Notes under the pieces: model-generated
The model's database searches: none
What the model was told of the DNA's origin: nothing
What the model saw: the letters and a program-made list of their open reading frames with translations, nothing else
Program-made: the position numbers and the translations under genes
Shown: positions 7,970 to 16,433 of the stretch, piece by piece
How positions within the stretch are numbered: position 1 is the stretch's first letter
How the letters are laid out: each line of letters starts with the position of its first letter
Source: Rhodanobacter sp.
GTDB taxonomy: Bacteria; Pseudomonadota; Gammaproteobacteria; Xanthomonadales; Rhodanobacteraceae
Direction of reading: 5' to 3'
Assembly (NCBI GenBank): GCA_004298015.1
Contig: SCSE01000051.1
Span: forward strand, 1 to 54,113
DNA: 54,113 nt

Positions 7970-9739
7970 TCACGCCACAAACTGCAACCGTGCCAGTTCC
8001 GCATACAAGCCACCTTCGGCCAGCAGACTCTCGTGCGTGCCTTGCGCCACGATGCGCCCGCCGTCCAGCACGACGATGCGGTCGGCGCGTTGCACCGTGG
8101 CCAGTCGATGCGCGATGACCAGGGTGGTACGGCCTTTTTCCAGGCGTTCCAGCGCCTGCTGGATCGCCGCTTCGGATTGCGCGTCCAGCGCCGAGGTGGC
8201 CTCGTCGAGCAGCAGCAGCGGGGCATCGCGCAGGATCGCGCGGGCGATCGCGATGCGCTGGCGCTGGCCACCGGACAGGCGCACGCCGCGTTCGCCGAGT
8301 TCGGCATCGTAGCCTTCCGCCAGTGCGCGGATGAATTCGTGCGCCTCGGCCGAGTGCGCGGCCTGGCGTACCTCGTCGTCAGTAGCATCCTGGCGACCGA
8401 AGCGAATGTTGTCCGCTGCGCTGCCGCCGAAGATCACCGTTTCCTGCGGCACCAGTGCGATGGCGCCGCGCAGTTCGTGCAGCGCCAGGGCGCGCAGGTC
8501 GACGCCGTCGATACAGATGCTGCCGGTCTGTGGGTCGTAGAAGCGCAACAGCAGGGCGAACACCGTACTCTTGCCGGCGCCGGAGGGGCCGACCAGGGCG
8601 ACGGTTTCGCCGGGACGTACCTCCAGGGTGAAGTCGGACAGCGCCGGCGCATCCGGTCGCGTCGGGTAGCGGAAGGTCAGGTTTTCGAAGCGCAGGGCCC
8701 CGTGCATCGGCCTGGGCAGCGTGCGGGGCTGCGGCGGGTCGGTGATATCGGCCCGCTCGCCGAACAATTCGCCGATACGCTCCATCGCGCCGGCTGCGCG
8801 CATCACGTCGCCCCACACTTCGGACAGCCCGGCTACCGAGCCGGCGGCGAAGATCGCGTACAGCACGAACTGGCCGAGTACGCCGGCATCCAGCTTGCCG
8901 CCCAGTACGTCGCGTGCGCCGACCCACAGAACCAGCACGATCGCGCCGAAGAACAGCACGATTACCGCTGCGGTCAGCAAGGCGCGCATGCCGATACGCT
9001 TGCGTGCACTGTCCAGTGCACGGGAGATCGCGCTGGCGTAGCGGCTGCTCTCGATCGTCTCGCGTGAGTAGGCCTTCACCGCTGGCGCGGCGTTCAATGT
9101 CTCGTTGGCGATCGCGGCGGCATCGGCAAGGCGATCCTGGCTGGCACGCGACAGCTTCTGCACGCGCCGGCCAAATACCAGGATCGGCAGCATCACCGCG
9201 GGAATCACCAGCGCGGTAAGCCCGGCCAGGTGGGGGCTGGTCCAGATCATCATGCCGCTGGCACCCAGCAACATCACCGCACTGCGCAATGCCACCGAAA
9301 TGCCCGAGCCGATCAGTGCCTGCACCACTTCGGTATCGGTACCCAGTCGGGAGATCAGCTCGCCGACGCGGCTGCGCTCGAAAAAGCCGACATCCAGCCG
9401 GACCACGTGGGCGTAAAGTTGCTGCCGCAGCGTGGCCAGCGCCCGCTCGCCGAGCAGGGTGATGCAGAAGTAGCGTGCGGCGGTGGCGATGGCGAGCACC
9501 AGCGCGATGACCAGCAGGCCGAGGAAGGTACGATTGATGGTCGCGGCATTGGCGCTGCCGAAACCCTGGTCGATCATGTGCCGCACCGCCATGGGCAGCA
9601 CCAGCATCGATGCCGAGGAGAGGCCCAGAAATACCAGCCAGCCGATCGCCAGTTTCTTGTGCGGTTTCAGGAATGGCCACAGTTGGCGCAAGGCACCGAT
9701 GCGACGAGCAGGGCGTGGCGTATCGGTAGCGTCAGTCAT
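7970..9739 (-). CDS. MsbA-type ABC exporter, fused permease and ATPase
   Basis: The 589-residue half-transporter has an N-terminal six-helix exporter domain (about 20-320) and a C-terminal nucleotide-binding domain (about 345-585). Walker A GPSGAGKS is at 384-391, the Q-loop near 432, signature LSGGQ at 488-492, Walker B LLLLDEA at 508-514 and the switch His in AHR at 543-545. All are intact, so it should be an active homodimeric exporter of the inner membrane. It resembles the MsbA-related subgroup that lacks assigned substrates; true MsbA is normally linked to lpxK, which is not here. The start at MTDATDTP is chosen over an upstream in-frame Met 18 codons earlier. Confidence 0.93.
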   Translation of the reverse strand: MTDATDTPRPARRIGALRQLWPFLKPHKKLAIGWLVFLGLSSASMLVLPMAVRHMIDQGFGSANAATINRTFLGLLVIALVLAIATAARYFCITLLGERALATLRQQLYAHVVRLDVGFFERSRVGELISRLGTDTEVVQALIGSGISVALRSAVMLLGASGMMIWTSPHLAGLTALVIPAVMLPILVFGRRVQKLSRASQDRLADAAAIANETLNAAPAVKAYSRETIESSRYASAISRALDSARKRIGMRALLTAAVIVLFFGAIVLVLWVGARDVLGGKLDAGVLGQFVLYAIFAAGSVAGLSEVWGDVMRAAGAMERIGELFGERADITDPPQPRTLPRPMHGALRFENLTFRYPTRPDAPALSDFTLEVRPGETVALVGPSGAGKSTVFALLLRFYDPQTGSICIDGVDLRALALHELRGAIALVPQETVIFGGSAADNIRFGRQDATDDEVRQAAHSAEAHEFIRALAEGYDAELGERGVRLSGGQRQRIAIARAILRDAPLLLLDEATSALDAQSEAAIQQALERLEKGRTTLVIAHRLATVQRADRIVVLDGGRIVAQGTHESLLAEGGLYAELARLQFVA

Positions 9740-9883
9740 GGGCTCTCGCAACGTGGATCGTGGCATGGCACGGGGCGCGCCGGACACCGGCAATCCCGTT
9801 CAAGGTGGGGTGTGCTTCCACCGATTCAATCCGACCCGTCCGTGGCGGGGGGGCTGCACGGCGGCGAAAGTGTGGCGCATGGC

Positions 9884-10480
9884 TCAGTCGAGGCGGCGTG
9901 CCTCGCTGCGGCCTCGGCTGACGTCGCGGATCAATAATCGCGCTTCCGCCACGCGGTCGTCCGGCAGCCGCAGGTGGAGGTCGACGCCGTCGGCGCCGAA
10001 TTGCTCGTCTTCGATTTCGGTTTCAAGCTCCTTGAGACGGGCCTTAAGCAGGGCCAGTTCGGCGAATTCACAGTGCACGCCAAGCCGCGTCATCGCCACG
10101 ATGGGGACGCGTTCGGCCAGTCGCAGGCATTCGGCGGCGGTGCCGCCATAGGCGCGCATCAGGCCGCCGGCGCCGAGCTTGATGCCGCCGTACCAGCGTG
10201 TCACCACCACCACCACCCGATCCATGCCCTGACCCTCGATCGCCTGCAGGATCGGCCGACCGGCGGTGCCGCCGGGCTCGCCGTCGTCGTTTAAGCGGTA
10301 ATCCTGGCCAGCCCGGTAGGCCCAGCAATTGTGGGTCGCCGCCGAATCACCCACCTCGCGCAGGAATGCCAGCGCCTGCTCGGCGGATGCCACCGGCGCC
10401 GCCACGGCGAGGAAGCGGCTCTTGCGGATTTCCTCGCTGTGCCGGCAGGTGCCGGTCAGGGTGTGCAGGGGTTCGCTCAT
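9884..10480 (-). CDS. yigZ: YigZ/IMPACT family protein
   Basis: The 198-residue protein has the IMPACT/UPF0029 domain in its N-terminal half: KSRFLAVAAPVASAEQALAF, then THNCWAYRAG, LNDDGEPGGTAGRPIL and VVVTRWYGGIKLGAGGL, which are the family signature. The C-terminal part is the ferredoxin-like DUF1949 domain. The eukaryotic homologue modulates Gcn2; the bacterial role is not settled. The start at MSEPLHTL is chosen over an upstream in-frame Met that would read into the divergent intergenic region. Confidence 0.92.
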   Translation of the reverse strand: MSEPLHTLTGTCRHSEEIRKSRFLAVAAPVASAEQALAFLREVGDSAATHNCWAYRAGQDYRLNDDGEPGGTAGRPILQAIEGQGMDRVVVVVTRWYGGIKLGAGGLMRAYGGTAAECLRLAERVPIVAMTRLGVHCEFAELALLKARLKELETEIEDEQFGADGVDLHLRLPDDRVAEARLLIRDVSRGRSEARRLD

Positions 10481-10569
10481 GGGTGGATCACGGTTGGCGG
10501 CGGTGAACGCAGGCGGCATCGTGCTGCGAGGCAAGGTAGCATGGCCGGCTGAAACCCGACGAGCTTGCC

Positions 10570-11043
10570 ATGATCAACAACGATGTCCTGCGCTCCATCC
10601 GCTACATGCTCGACCTGAGCGATGCCCGGGTGGTTGAAACCATCCATCTGGCCGATCCGGACTTTGCCATCGACAAGGCCGATGTGCAGGCATTTCTGAA
10701 GAAGGACGACGACCCGGAGTATCGGGAGTGCGGCAACCCGGTGCTGGCCTACTTTCTGGACGGTCTGATTGTCTACCGTCGGGGCCGCGATGAAAGCCGG
10801 CCGGCACGTCCGGTGGAAAAGCGGGTCAACAACAACGTCGTGTTGAAGAAGCTGCGCGTCGCCTTCGAGCTGAAGGATGTGGACATGCACCAGGTGCTGG
10901 CCGATGCCGGCTTTCCGATCGCCAAGCCCGAGTTGAGTGCGCTGTTTCGCCAGGCCGGACACAAGAATTTTCGCCTCTGCGGCGACCAGCTACTGCGCAA
11001 TTTCCTCAAGGGTTTGACCCTGCGGGTGCGTGGCGCGGGCTGA
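10570..11043 (+). CDS. yehS: DUF1456 family protein (YehS-like)
   Basis: This 157-residue soluble protein is built of two repeats of a helical DUF1456 unit. The first is NNDVLRSIRYMLDLSD to FLDGLIVYRRG and the second NNVVLKKLRVAFELKD to FLKGLTLRVRG, each ending in the FLxGLxxxxRG motif. Length and composition match YehS of enterobacteria; the function is unknown. The start at ATG 10570 is supported by similarity of MINNDVLRSIRYML to the family N-terminus. A decayed copy of its C-terminal end lies at 11990-12106, with one gene between, suggesting a local duplication. Confidence 0.92.
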   Translation: MINNDVLRSIRYMLDLSDARVVETIHLADPDFAIDKADVQAFLKKDDDPEYRECGNPVLAYFLDGLIVYRRGRDESRPARPVEKRVNNNVVLKKLRVAFELKDVDMHQVLADAGFPIAKPELSALFRQAGHKNFRLCGDQLLRNFLKGLTLRVRGAG

Positions 11044-11420
11044 ACAGGTTCCGCGATGCTGTTATCTCCCGCCGCACCAGGATGATGGCATGACGCCCGG
11101 CGATCCGGCGTGCGGCGAAGTCACCCAGGTCGCGTGTCGAACAGACAGGGCGCTTGGGTATACCGGGACTTTGCACAAGAACTCAGGCGGTTCATATGCC
11201 GGTATCCGTGACAGGAGATGGCCTTCACGGCAGCTCGCGCTGGATGCTGTTGCGTCCAGGCCATTCGATGTGGCGTCCAGAGGAAGCCGTTATCATGGTG
11301 CTGGGTCGATACGCCCTCGACGCTGCTCTGGCAAGGTGTCCAGATGTCTTTTTTGGTGTAACGACGGTGTGCGTATTCAGCGTCAATCCGTTATCGCGGT
11401 TGCATAGCAGGTGACAACCT
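11044..11420. other. Intergenic region, nothing recognised
   Basis: These 377 bases between the DUF1456 gene and the next hypothetical gene hold no recognisable gene or RNA. A short frame of 72 codons from ATG 11196 lacks a ribosome site and any family motif. The region may be part of the decayed material produced by the DUF1456 duplication, but I cannot align it. Confidence 0.4.
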
Positions 11421-11804
11421 ATGAAACGTGGCAAGAACCATTCGTGGGGACAGGCTCACAAGGTCGACTGGAACGATCCGGAACTCGAATCGCTGTTGCA
11501 GAAAAGCAAAAACGAAAGCTGGCAACTTGACAATCGCGAGAACCATTCGCCGCAGGAAGTGACGATTCATTTGGCTGACGGTAGCGGCGAAATCAAGGAT
11601 GCCACGTTGGTCTGGCAGCGGGATGAGGTCATGGTGATTCAGGCGGCTTCGCTGCTGCAAACCGGTCAGCGGGTGCAGGTGGAGAGGCGTTTCGGCGATG
11701 GCTTGCAGATCTTCAATGGTGTGGTGGTAGAGAGTCGGCTTGGACGACGCGACGACGATGAAGCCAACGGTGTGCACGTGCACTGGCTGCAGGCTGTCGA
11801 ATGA
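11421..11804 (+). CDS. Hypothetical protein, 127 residues
   Basis: I do not recognise a family. The protein is hydrophilic, with no signal peptide or membrane segment. Its N-terminal 50 residues are rich in charged residues and Asn (MKRGKNHSWGQAHKVDWNDP). The rest looks like a small beta-rich domain: VTIHLADGSGEIKDATLVW, VMVIQAASLLQTGQRVQVER and FNGVVVESRLGRR. The alternation and the turn-rich pattern would suit a PilZ-like or OB-like barrel, but the PilZ RxxxR and DxSxxG motifs are not evident. It lies between the intact DUF1456 gene and its decayed partial copy. The coding call rests on length, a plausible start and codon use. Confidence 0.6.
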   Translation: MKRGKNHSWGQAHKVDWNDPELESLLQKSKNESWQLDNRENHSPQEVTIHLADGSGEIKDATLVWQRDEVMVIQAASLLQTGQRVQVERRFGDGLQIFNGVVVESRLGRRDDDEANGVHVHWLQAVE

Positions 11805-11989
11805 TGACGTAGCCAGGGCCGTGGGCGCGTGGGCCGTAGAAGTTTTTGGACTGCGATGATGCTCTCATCCATCGGATGAGGCTCTCGTTGGGCTTGCATC
11901 GCATGACTAGCAAGCCGTCCGACAGACGCACCCTATGGCGCCTTGCGTTTCTACGGCCCGAGCTCCCAGGCGTCGTCGATGCGGGCCGA

Positions 11990-12106
11990 CCCGGATCGGG
12001 AGCCTTGTCCCGTCAGTTCGGACACGGGAATTTTCGCCTGGGTGGCGATCCGCTGCTGCGCAATTTCCTCAACGGACTGACCCTGCGACTGCGCGGCGCG
12101 GGCTAA
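11990..12106 (+). pseudogene. Decayed C-terminal copy of the DUF1456 gene
   Basis: The end of an open frame reads GALSRQFGHGNFRLGGDPLL and RNFLNGLTLRLRGAG-stop. The intact gene at 10570-11043 ends ALFRQAGHKNFRLCGDQLL and RNFLKGLTLRVRGAG-stop. The match covers about 38 codons including the stop and is strong at DNA level too. Upstream of about 11980 the similarity fades to isolated residues (VVDAG against VLADAG). The rest of the second copy is missing, so this is a duplication remnant and not a functional gene. Confidence 0.8.
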
Positions 12107-12140
12107 AGCGCGTTGTACGGCCGGCCGGTGGTTTCCCGGG

Positions 12141-12560
12141 TTACCGAGACAGGTGCTGGCGGACAAGCGTGCGCATGGTCAGGCCGGGGACGGTGCGGAA
12201 CACGGTCGGACGGGGTTCACCCGGGTCGGCCGCGATGAAGACAAAATCATCGCCATCGAGTCTGTAGCTGGCCAGCAACGGCTTGCCCTTGTCGGCACCC
12301 ATCGCATCGACCCAGGTGATCGCGCGGGGCGTGGTCGAGGCATCGATCGTGTAGCTGCCCTCCAGGAGCAGCGTGCCGTCGGCGGCGCGTACCGCGAAGT
12401 GGTTGCCATGGAACGTCGTGAGTGCGCCCTGGGGGCCGTACTCATCGGGTGGATTGGCAACGCCGTTTTCCTCGAAAGCCACTTGCTCCCAGTCGCCTTG
12501 CAGGGCGGCCAGATCACGCGCGGAAGCCTCCGGGCGCCGATCATCGGAAGGTGCTGACAT
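12141..12560 (-). CDS. TIGR03067 domain protein
   Basis: The 139-residue protein has no signal peptide. It contains the lipocalin-like TIGR03067 pattern: LQGDWEQVAFEENG, then FHGNHFAVRAADGTLLLEGS, YTIDASTTPRAITWVDA, then GKPLLASYRLDGDDFVFI and EPRPTVF. In this family the repeated strand pattern W-x-V-(x)n-G and the PRPT motif are diagnostic. The function is unknown; a small beta-barrel ligand binder is a reasonable guess. The start at MSAPSDD follows a GGGGA ribosome site; 44 upstream in-frame codons are low-complexity and probably untranslated. It is the last gene before a strong hairpin on its upstream side. Confidence 0.82.
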   Translation of the reverse strand: MSAPSDDRRPEASARDLAALQGDWEQVAFEENGVANPPDEYGPQGALTTFHGNHFAVRAADGTLLLEGSYTIDASTTPRAITWVDAMGADKGKPLLASYRLDGDDFVFIAADPGEPRPTVFRTVPGLTMRTLVRQHLSR

Positions 12561-12680
12561 AGGTATCCCCAGTTGCTGCAGCGGAGTCTCTATCGTAGTG
12601 CCCTGTGCGATGAGTGTCATCGTCGATATTGAGCAGGAGCGCCACGACGAGCGCGCTTGATCCGTCGTGGCCGCGGGCAG

Positions 12681-12705
12681 ACGGGAGTCCATGGTGGACT
12701 CCCGT
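12681..12705 (-). terminator. Perfect 11-bp stem hairpin after the metallohydrolase gene
   Basis: ACGGGAGTCCA (12681-12691), loop TGG, and TGGACTCCCGT (12695-12705) form a perfect inverted repeat that starts 8 bases beyond the metallohydrolase stop codon. There is no clear U-run, so it could be a terminator, an RNA-stabilising 3' end, or both. Confidence 0.6.
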
Positions 12706-12712
12706 CCCTGGC

Positions 12713-15172
12713 TTACTGGGCTTTGACGCTGACGTCGTCGACCACGAACGAGGTCTGGTTGGATACGTCCTCCACCCCGTAGAAGTTGACCTGGATGGTT
12801 TGTCCGGCATACGGGCTCAGATCCAGCGCATGCTCGACATAGCCGCTGGCGGCATCGAGATTGGACCAGATGCCCAGGGTGACATAGCTGCCGCTGGCGG
12901 TGATCACCTGCGCCTTCATGGTGTCATAAGCCGTCGTGCGGGTGGTTTCAGCGGTATCGATGTGCATGAAGAAATCCAGCGTCACCTTGCCTGCACTGGC
13001 CGGAACGACGATCTGCTGACGGGCGTAATCGGTATGGTTGCTGCCGTAGCCGTCCAGCCATGCCTTCCTGCTGCCGCCATGAGCCGGCTCGCTGCTGCTG
13101 CTGGTGATGACGCCGCTGGTCTGCGTCCACGGTGTCGTACCGCTTTCGAAGCCGCCGTTCTGGATCAGCTCGGTGGTCGTGCCACCCGTGCTATTAGCGA
13201 TGCTGAAGCTGACGGCCGTGCTGCTGCCGATGTTGCCGGCGACATCGTAGGCTCTGGCGGTCAGGCTGTGACTGCCGTCGGCCAGGGTGGTGGAGTCGAG
13301 GCTTGCCTGGTACGGCGCGGTGGTATCGGTAGCCTTCAGTACATTGTCGACGTAGAACTCGACCTTGCTCACGCCGACGTTGTCGCTGGCGCTGGCCGAG
13401 AGCGTGATGGTGCCTGCGCTACCGCTTTCGCTGGCACTGACCGTCGGTGGCGTGGTGTCGCCACCGACGCTGCTCTCGGTGACCCATAGTGGCGCCGACC
13501 ACAGGCGCAGACCATCGTCCTGGGTGATCTTGGCGTAATAGAAGTGATCGCCGACGGTCGGCGTGACGGTGGTGGTGGCGGTTTCCGAGGTGGTTGCCAC
13601 GGTGCCACCACTGCCGGGTACACCCTCGAACAGCTGCACGCGCTGAACGGTGTGGCCGGTGCTGCTGGCGTAGTTCACTGTCAGCGTGAGCGGACCGGCG
13701 TTGCTGAAACGCTCACCCATCACATGACCGTTGGCGGTGAGCACGATCTGGGCGCTCTTGTCCTCGGTGGCGAATACGCGGCGTGCACGCAGGGCATCGA
13801 TGAAGCTGGTCATGCTCAGCGCCGACGCATCGGGAATCAGCACACCGGTGCGGTTGCTGAAGCTGGCCCCCCAGTTGGCACAGTGATTATCCTGATCCGA
13901 ACTGGGCGCCACGTGGTAACCGTTTTCCAGCAGTTTGTTGAACGCCGTCTCGTAGGTACTTCGGCTGGTCTCGGTCTCGGTAACGTTGTGGGAAAATGCC
14001 GAGCTGTTGAGCACTTCGGCCAGGACCATCACCTGATCGCCATCGGCGCTGTAGCCGAGCGGCACGCCGTTGATCAGGAACTGGCCGGTGCTGGCGGGAT
14101 GATTGAACTGGCCGACCCAGCCATGGGCTTTCATCTGGGCATACAGCGCGGCGTAGTCGCTCTTGGCCGTGTAGATATCCCCGATCAGCTGATTCGACCC
14201 GTTGTATTCCCATTCCAGCAGGCTGGGCGAATTGAAGATGTTGAGGTGGCCACCGTTGCTGATGACGCCCCATTCCATGCCGTAGATTGCCAGGAAGTTC
14301 GGATGCGCCGCGTTGAATGTGCTTGCCGCCTGCAGGCCCGATTGGTACAGGTTGTGCGCGGTGGTCGGACTGGCCGAGCTGTTGGTGCCGGTCGAACCGT
14401 CGTACATGTGGTTGTGCTCGGAGGTCACCAGGATATCCAGGCCGTGATTGGCCGCATACTGGTAGGCGTCGGCAGGGCCGAAGGCACCGCTCTGCGGGCT
14501 CGACGAATGCGTGCAGGTGGCCACATCGCCACCGCCGTCGCTGTGGTTGGTCTGGCTGTGCAGGTTGCCGTAGTAGACGGTGTAAGGCAGGCTGCCGGCC
14601 GTCAGCGACTGCGCCTGCAGGGTTGGTACGGATGTCGTGCTGCGATGGCGTGGCAGGGCATGGAACGTGGGCATGGCCGCTGGCGCGACATTGCCGACCA
14701 GTACATCGTAGGACTGCTCCTCGATCGCATCCGGTGCGCGGGTTCGTGCCAACTCCAGGGCGTTCGTCGTAAAGCCGGTGCCCAGACGCGCGGCAACGCT
14801 GTTGTCCAGCGCAATGGCGCGCATGCGAACCGTGACATAGCCGGAAGGTATCGGCGCGCCATGGGAGTCCAGGCCATTCCATAACACGCGTGCTTGTGTG
14901 GTGCTGTTGCTGACCGTGCTGTGGCCTTTCCAGCTGCGCAACACGCTGCCGTCGCGGCCGAGCAAGTCGATTTCCCAGGCGATCGGCGTACCTGACGTGG
15001 CGCCCGGGTAGGCGAACTGCAATGTAACCGGGCGTACCCCGCTTGCCCGGAAGGGAACCTGGAGCGTCGCCTCGAATTCCTGGTGATCCGGAAGGGTTCC
15101 GGCGAATGCCGAAACTGCGCAAATCGCACTGACTGCCATCAGGCCGCCAGCGAGCTTGATTTTCAACTTCAT
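12713..15172 (-). CDS. Secreted PHP-type metallohydrolase (CehA/McbA-like) with Ig-like and C-terminal binding domains
   Basis: This large 819-residue protein starts with a signal peptide ([20 protein letters not shown], cleaved after AFA near 24). About residues 40-125 resemble a FlgD-type Ig domain ([34 protein letters not shown]). The catalytic part at about 195-470 has PHP motifs: [42 protein letters not shown] and PSSDQDNH. These His/Asp/Glu residues can form the metal site. After about 570 come a proline-led Ig-like domain ([39 protein letters not shown]) and a final beta-sandwich ([14 protein letters not shown] to [10 protein letters not shown]) of carbohydrate-binding type. It probably hydrolyses a phosphoester or related bond outside the cell; the substrate is unknown. 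Confidence 0.87.
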   Translation of the reverse strand: MKLKIKLAGGLMAVSAICAVSAFAGTLPDHQEFEATLQVPFRASGVRPVTLQFAYPGATSGTPIAWEIDLLGRDGSVLRSWKGHSTVSNSTTQARVLWNGLDSHGAPIPSGYVTVRMRAIALDNSVAARLGTGFTTNALELARTRAPDAIEEQSYDVLVGNVAPAAMPTFHALPRHRSTTSVPTLQAQSLTAGSLPYTVYYGNLHSQTNHSDGGGDVATCTHSSSPQSGAFGPADAYQYAANHGLDILVTSEHNHMYDGSTGTNSSASPTTAHNLYQSGLQAASTFNAAHPNFLAIYGMEWGVISNGGHLNIFNSPSLLEWEYNGSNQLIGDIYTAKSDYAALYAQMKAHGWVGQFNHPASTGQFLINGVPLGYSADGDQVMVLAEVLNSSAFSHNVTETETSRSTYETAFNKLLENGYHVAPSSDQDNHCANWGASFSNRTGVLIPDASALSMTSFIDALRARRVFATEDKSAQIVLTANGHVMGERFSNAGPLTLTVNYASSTGHTVQRVQLFEGVPGSGGTVATTSETATTTVTPTVGDHFYYAKITQDDGLRLWSAPLWVTESSVGGDTTPPTVSASESGSAGTITLSASASDNVGVSKVEFYVDNVLKATDTTAPYQASLDSTTLADGSHSLTARAYDVAGNIGSSTAVSFSIANSTGGTTTELIQNGGFESGTTPWTQTSGVITSSSSEPAHGGSRKAWLDGYGSNHTDYARQQIVVPASAGKVTLDFFMHIDTAETTRTTAYDTMKAQVITASGSYVTLGIWSNLDAASGYVEHALDLSPYAGQTIQVNFYGVEDVSNQTSFVVDDVSVKAQ

Positions 15173-15403
15173 TGTTTATCCCCGTCCTTTTCAGCGTGCG
15201 AGAAGGATTCCCCCGTTGCCCTTATCCCTGCACGGGATGACAGGAACATGTGTTGCAGGCAGATTTAATTTGACAGGCCTCACAGTTCCGACGCGCGGTT
15301 GCGGAAGTTGTGACGTGGGACGCATGTCGGCGGACCTCCCTGCCAGACATGGGGAGTAGCCCGGCACTGCCGGGGTGTGCATGCGCCGAATGCGTCATGG
15401 CGA

Positions 15404-16327
15404 TCAGCGTTGCAGGGCCACCCGATACCGGCCGTCGTCATAGATCACTGGCAACCACGCGTAGCGGGTTGATGATTCGCCGGACGTTGCGGCGACCGCT
15501 GACGCACGGGTCTGATCGACCGTCCGTTGCAACGCCAGCCCCAACTGCGGATCGGGAACTGCATCGAGTAACCAGACCTGTGACAGTGAGCCGTCGGGCT
15601 TGAAGCCCAGCAAGTAGTCGGCGAAGCCGGCACGCGGCGCGAGCTGACCTTCGGCAGTGAGGAAGGGTACGGATCGTCGGCCTCGCAACACGATGTCATT
15701 GCGGCGCTGATGGGCGGCGTACGTCCGGATGGTGGCGTCGTGCAAGGCCATGAAACTGTCTGCATCGCGCATGATGGAGGGCATGGCCGATTGGCCAAGC
15801 TTGTCGAGAATTCGCTTCACCAGCTCGGCGACGTAACCGTCGTGCGGCCGCCTGCCGCGTGGCAGCAGGGATGCATAGTGGGCATAAATCTGCGCCCAGT
15901 TCATGGCTTCGCGGTAGTCATGCGTGGCGTATTTTATTTCAGCCATCTTGGCCATCGCCAGAACACTTCCACGGACTGCCGCATTGCCAAGATAGAGGCT
16001 TGCCTTGACCAGGTTTTTCCGTACCAGTGCGCTGCGGCCATACTCGCCCATGTGGTAGAGGGAGCCGAGCATGTACAGCTCGAACACGTCGCCGCGAAGC
16101 GCTTTGTGTTCGACCGCGGCCAGGGCGTGCTGGCGCTGGATCAGCGGAAGATTCGGGTTGAGAATCACCGCCCAGGGTGCAATCAGTCCGGTTTCGGCCA
16201 GCTTTGCCGTCGCCGGCACCGGGTTGCTGCCGAGCGCATTCATCGGCGGTGCGGCATAGGCACTTCCGCACAGCGAAAGACCCAGTGCCAGAGCGGCCTG
16301 AAGCATGCGTCGGCTGAAGCCTTTCAT
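15404..16327 (-). CDS. Exported helical-repeat protein (Sel1/TPR-like)
   Basis: The 307-residue protein has a signal peptide (MKGFSRRMLQAALALGLSLC, cleaved after AYA near 26). Residues about 70-170 are alpha-helical with a Sel1-like feel: ALRGDVFELYMLGSLYHMGE, VKASLYLGNAAVRGSVLAMA and YREAMNWAQIYAHYA. The C-terminal 130 residues look like a separate beta-containing domain, with repeated aromatic residues and DGRYRVALQR at the end. Start choice: an AGAGG site precedes Met 16327; 38 in-frame codons upstream are not signal-like. It lies about 230 bases upstream of the metallohydrolase gene, same strand. No function can be assigned; protein binding in the periplasm is a guess from the repeats. 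Confidence 0.7.
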   Translation of the reverse strand: MKGFSRRMLQAALALGLSLCGSAYAAPPMNALGSNPVPATAKLAETGLIAPWAVILNPNLPLIQRQHALAAVEHKALRGDVFELYMLGSLYHMGEYGRSALVRKNLVKASLYLGNAAVRGSVLAMAKMAEIKYATHDYREAMNWAQIYAHYASLLPRGRRPHDGYVAELVKRILDKLGQSAMPSIMRDADSFMALHDATIRTYAAHQRRNDIVLRGRRSVPFLTAEGQLAPRAGFADYLLGFKPDGSLSQVWLLDAVPDPQLGLALQRTVDQTRASAVAATSGESSTRYAWLPVIYDDGRYRVALQR

Positions 16328-16433
16328 TGTTTCGCCTCTTTCCCCTGGCGCGGCTTTTCGATGGACAGGACCGGCACCGACGTGCGCACACGCCAACGAT
16401 AGGACAACACCGGGTGAGCGAGCAATCGGCAAC

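Noticed and set aside
11196..11414. 72-codon frame before the 127-residue hypothetical gene
   Set aside because: No ribosome site, no motif and doubtful composition; left as intergenic.
13544..14884. 446-codon plus-strand frame opposite the metallohydrolase
   Set aside because: Shadow of the minus-strand gene, which has a signal peptide and metal motifs. No ribosome site or family pattern in the shadow.
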